The notes beneath the pieces are model-generated. The model was not told the DNA's origin. It saw nothing but the letters and a program-made list of their open reading frames with translations, and did no database searches. Source: JADHOX01 sp038120515 (lineage in GTDB: Bacteria > Pseudomonadota > Alphaproteobacteria > Rickettsiales > JABIRX01). Taken from it: a stretch of DNA of 24,427 bases. The first letter of the stretch is position 1. Each line of letters starts with the position of its first letter. Below, in pieces: positions 23,292 through 24,427 of this stretch. The translations under genes were made by a program, and so were the position numbers. Where the stretch lies: the NCBI GenBank assembly GCA_038120515.1, contig JAYOLW010000023.1, positions 1 to 24,427 on the forward strand. The letters are read 5' to 3'.

Positions 23292-23885
23292 ATGAACTAC
23301 AAACTTTTACTTTCCACAAGCCTAACAATATTTATTACTTCCCAAACAGTTTTTGCAAATGATAAAAACAACCATAATTTAATTTTTGACTTTTCGCAAA
23401 TGCAAATTGATCAAGAATATGGTAATACAAATTTTCTAGGCAATGAATCAAATATAATTCCAGGTATTGGATATGGTTATAATATTAATTTAGGCAAAAA
23501 CATCTTTTTAAAACCTAAAGTTATGTTTTATTTTGCTGATACAGATATAAAAGATAAAGAATCTAATTTCAAAAGCAGCTATAGTACAATTCATGATTAT
23601 TTGATTGATATTGGTTATAAACATAACAAATTATCATATTACACATCTCTTGGTATAAGAACTGCAACATTTAATAGAACCGAATCAACTCAATCTCAAT
23701 ATTGGTCATATACTCAAACTAATTCAGGCGGAGCATTTGGATTAGGAGCTAGTTATGATTTAACCAATAACCTTGATATCAATGTTGGTTACCAATATAG
23801 TAAAATTTCTTATCAACCCGACCCTTTACAAAACCTAGATGTTAAATTCCAAGATATAAAACTCGGAATTAGCTATAAATTTTAA
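23292..23885 (+). CDS. Small outer-membrane beta-barrel protein
   Basis: About 197 residues with a signal peptide (MNYKLLLSTSLTIFITSQTV, then FAND) and then alternating strand-like segments: IIPGIGYGYNINLG, IFLKPKVMFYFADTDI, IHDYLIDIGYKHNKLSYYTS, GGAFGLGASYDLTNNLDINV, GYQYSKISYQ and the C-terminal FQDIKLGISYKF. This is the layout of eight-stranded OmpA/OmpW-like barrels, ending in an outer-membrane insertion phenylalanine. I chose ATG 23292 over GTG 23286 because AGAG lies six bases before it. Its role may be adhesion, host interaction or simple envelope structure; sequence does not say. It is preceded by element B and followed after ten bases by a lipoprotein gene, so the two form a likely operon. 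Confidence 0.8.
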   Translation: MNYKLLLSTSLTIFITSQTVFANDKNNHNLIFDFSQMQIDQEYGNTNFLGNESNIIPGIGYGYNINLGKNIFLKPKVMFYFADTDIKDKESNFKSSYSTIHDYLIDIGYKHNKLSYYTSLGIRTATFNRTESTQSQYWSYTQTNSGGAFGLGASYDLTNNLDINVGYQYSKISYQPDPLQNLDVKFQDIKLGISYKF

Positions 23886-23895
23886 TATTATTACT

Positions 23896-24297
23896 ATGAA
23901 AAATCTTATTATTATGTTTTTACTAATATTCACTTCTTGCGCATCAATTGTTAGCGACAGTGACTATAATGTCAAAATTAAAAGCGAGCCCAAAGGTGCA
24001 AATTTTACTATCAAAAACAAAAAAGGTAGAATTGTACAGAGTGGCATGACTCCAGCAAATATTTTATTAGAATCAGGTGATGGTTATTTCACAAAAGCTA
24101 AATATCGTATTTCATATTCAAAAGATGGTTTTGAAGATACAAACCAAACATTAAAGGCGAAAATAGACCCTTGGTATTTTGGAAATGTTTTATTTGGTGG
24201 TTTAATTGGATTATTCATTGTTGATCCAGTCACTGGAGCTATGTATAAACTTCCAGAATCAATCGATGTTAATCTGAGTGAGGCTTCTGGGAATTAG
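23896..24297 (+). CDS. Lipoprotein with PEGA-like domain
   Basis: A 133-residue protein whose signal sequence MKNLIIMFLLIFTSC ends in a lipobox-type cysteine at residue 15. Next comes ASIVSDSDYNVKIKSEPKGA, then NFTIKNKKGRIVQSGMTPAN, a PEGA-like beta-sandwich: 'EPKGANFTIKN...G.TPANILL' is the PEGA hallmark. The conserved C-terminal block KIDPWYFGNVLFGG with LIGLFIVDPVTGAMYKLPE is common to a family of small uncharacterised lipoproteins. It would be anchored to the inner or outer membrane facing the periplasm. The FGGLIGLFIVD stretch is hydrophobic and may be a membrane-touching hairpin. It lies ten bases after the barrel gene and is probably co-transcribed. Function unknown. Confidence 0.82.
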   Translation: MKNLIIMFLLIFTSCASIVSDSDYNVKIKSEPKGANFTIKNKKGRIVQSGMTPANILLESGDGYFTKAKYRISYSKDGFEDTNQTLKAKIDPWYFGNVLFGGLIGLFIVDPVTGAMYKLPESIDVNLSEASGN

Positions 24298-24359
24298 TTA
24301 TTTTATGAAAATTAACAATTAAAGTAACAAACAAAAACCTGAGAACAGAATTATTTAAC

Positions 24360-24427
24360 AAATAATAGGATGTTTACAAGCCATCGCACCGCTTATAAAA
24401 CCTACTGACGACAATGCACGCCCTATT
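24360..24427. other. G+C-richer terminal patch of unknown origin
   Basis: The last 60-odd bases are clearly richer in G+C than anything around them (for example CATCGCACCGC, CTGACGACAATGCACGCCC). One plus-strand frame reads CLQAIAPLIKPTDDNARPI with no start codon. It looks like the edge of a different sequence, such as an insertion element or another inserted block, but too little is present to identify. Confidence 0.35.

Noticed and set aside
1..24427. CRISPR array, tRNA or rRNA genes
   Set aside because: No regularly spaced direct repeats and no GTTCRA-type T-arm with cloverleaf partners were seen anywhere in the window.

Overview
The window is strongly AT-rich (about 30% G+C by eye), carries typical Gram-negative envelope genes (an outer-membrane porin-like barrel, a small C-terminal-Phe barrel, a lipoprotein) and has long, AT-rich intergenic spaces. 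This fits a low-GC proteobacterium, plausibly host-associated or intracellular. No rRNA, tRNA or ribosomal-protein marker is present, so I cannot place it more precisely. A 10-N scaffold gap at 714-723 and an oddly G+C-rich last 60 bases show this is a draft assembly with repeat-type boundaries.

Left end (1-3095) looks acquired. It holds a minus-strand large serine recombinase broken by the gap and by the window edge, then a compact minus-strand operon: a C5-cytosine methyltransferase, an HpaII-family restriction endonuclease (predicted CCGG specificity), and a third unrecognised gene that is cut off at the gap. Next (3096-6124) come a small membrane protein, a 580-base non-coding stretch with hairpins, a stomatin-like SPFH protein, a DUF3592-like membrane protein whose start appears frameshifted, and a possible small RNA with a good terminator.

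Middle (6125-14577): a DUF2157-like polytopic membrane protein, a secreted right-handed beta-helix protein, a radical SAM enzyme, a GNAT plus RimK-type ATP-grasp pair translationally coupled by an ATGA overlap, and an MscS-channel plus ZntB/CorA-type transporter pair, also coupled by ATGA.

Right (14754-22876): a tight minus-strand operon, (small membrane-anchored protein) - SulP transporter - outer-membrane porin - DabA - DabB. DabA has the complete zinc-site signature and DabB is an antiporter-like membrane subunit, so this reads as an inorganic-carbon uptake locus: the porin passes solute through the outer membrane, SulP could import bicarbonate, and DabAB couples cation flux to vectorial CO2 hydration. 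No Rubisco or carboxysome gene is visible, so an anaplerotic role is more likely than autotrophy. The window closes with a plus-strand pair, an outer-membrane barrel and a PEGA-like lipoprotein.

The most novel item is a roughly 137-base intergenic element present twice (10238-10374 and 23102-23239, same strand, about four in five bases identical). Both copies keep a TGTCAA-N2-TTGACA palindrome and a following hairpin whose stem sequence differs but whose pairing is retained, with AAAGGAG or AAAAGGA in the loop. One copy lies directly upstream of the outer-membrane barrel gene; the other has no obvious gene behind it.
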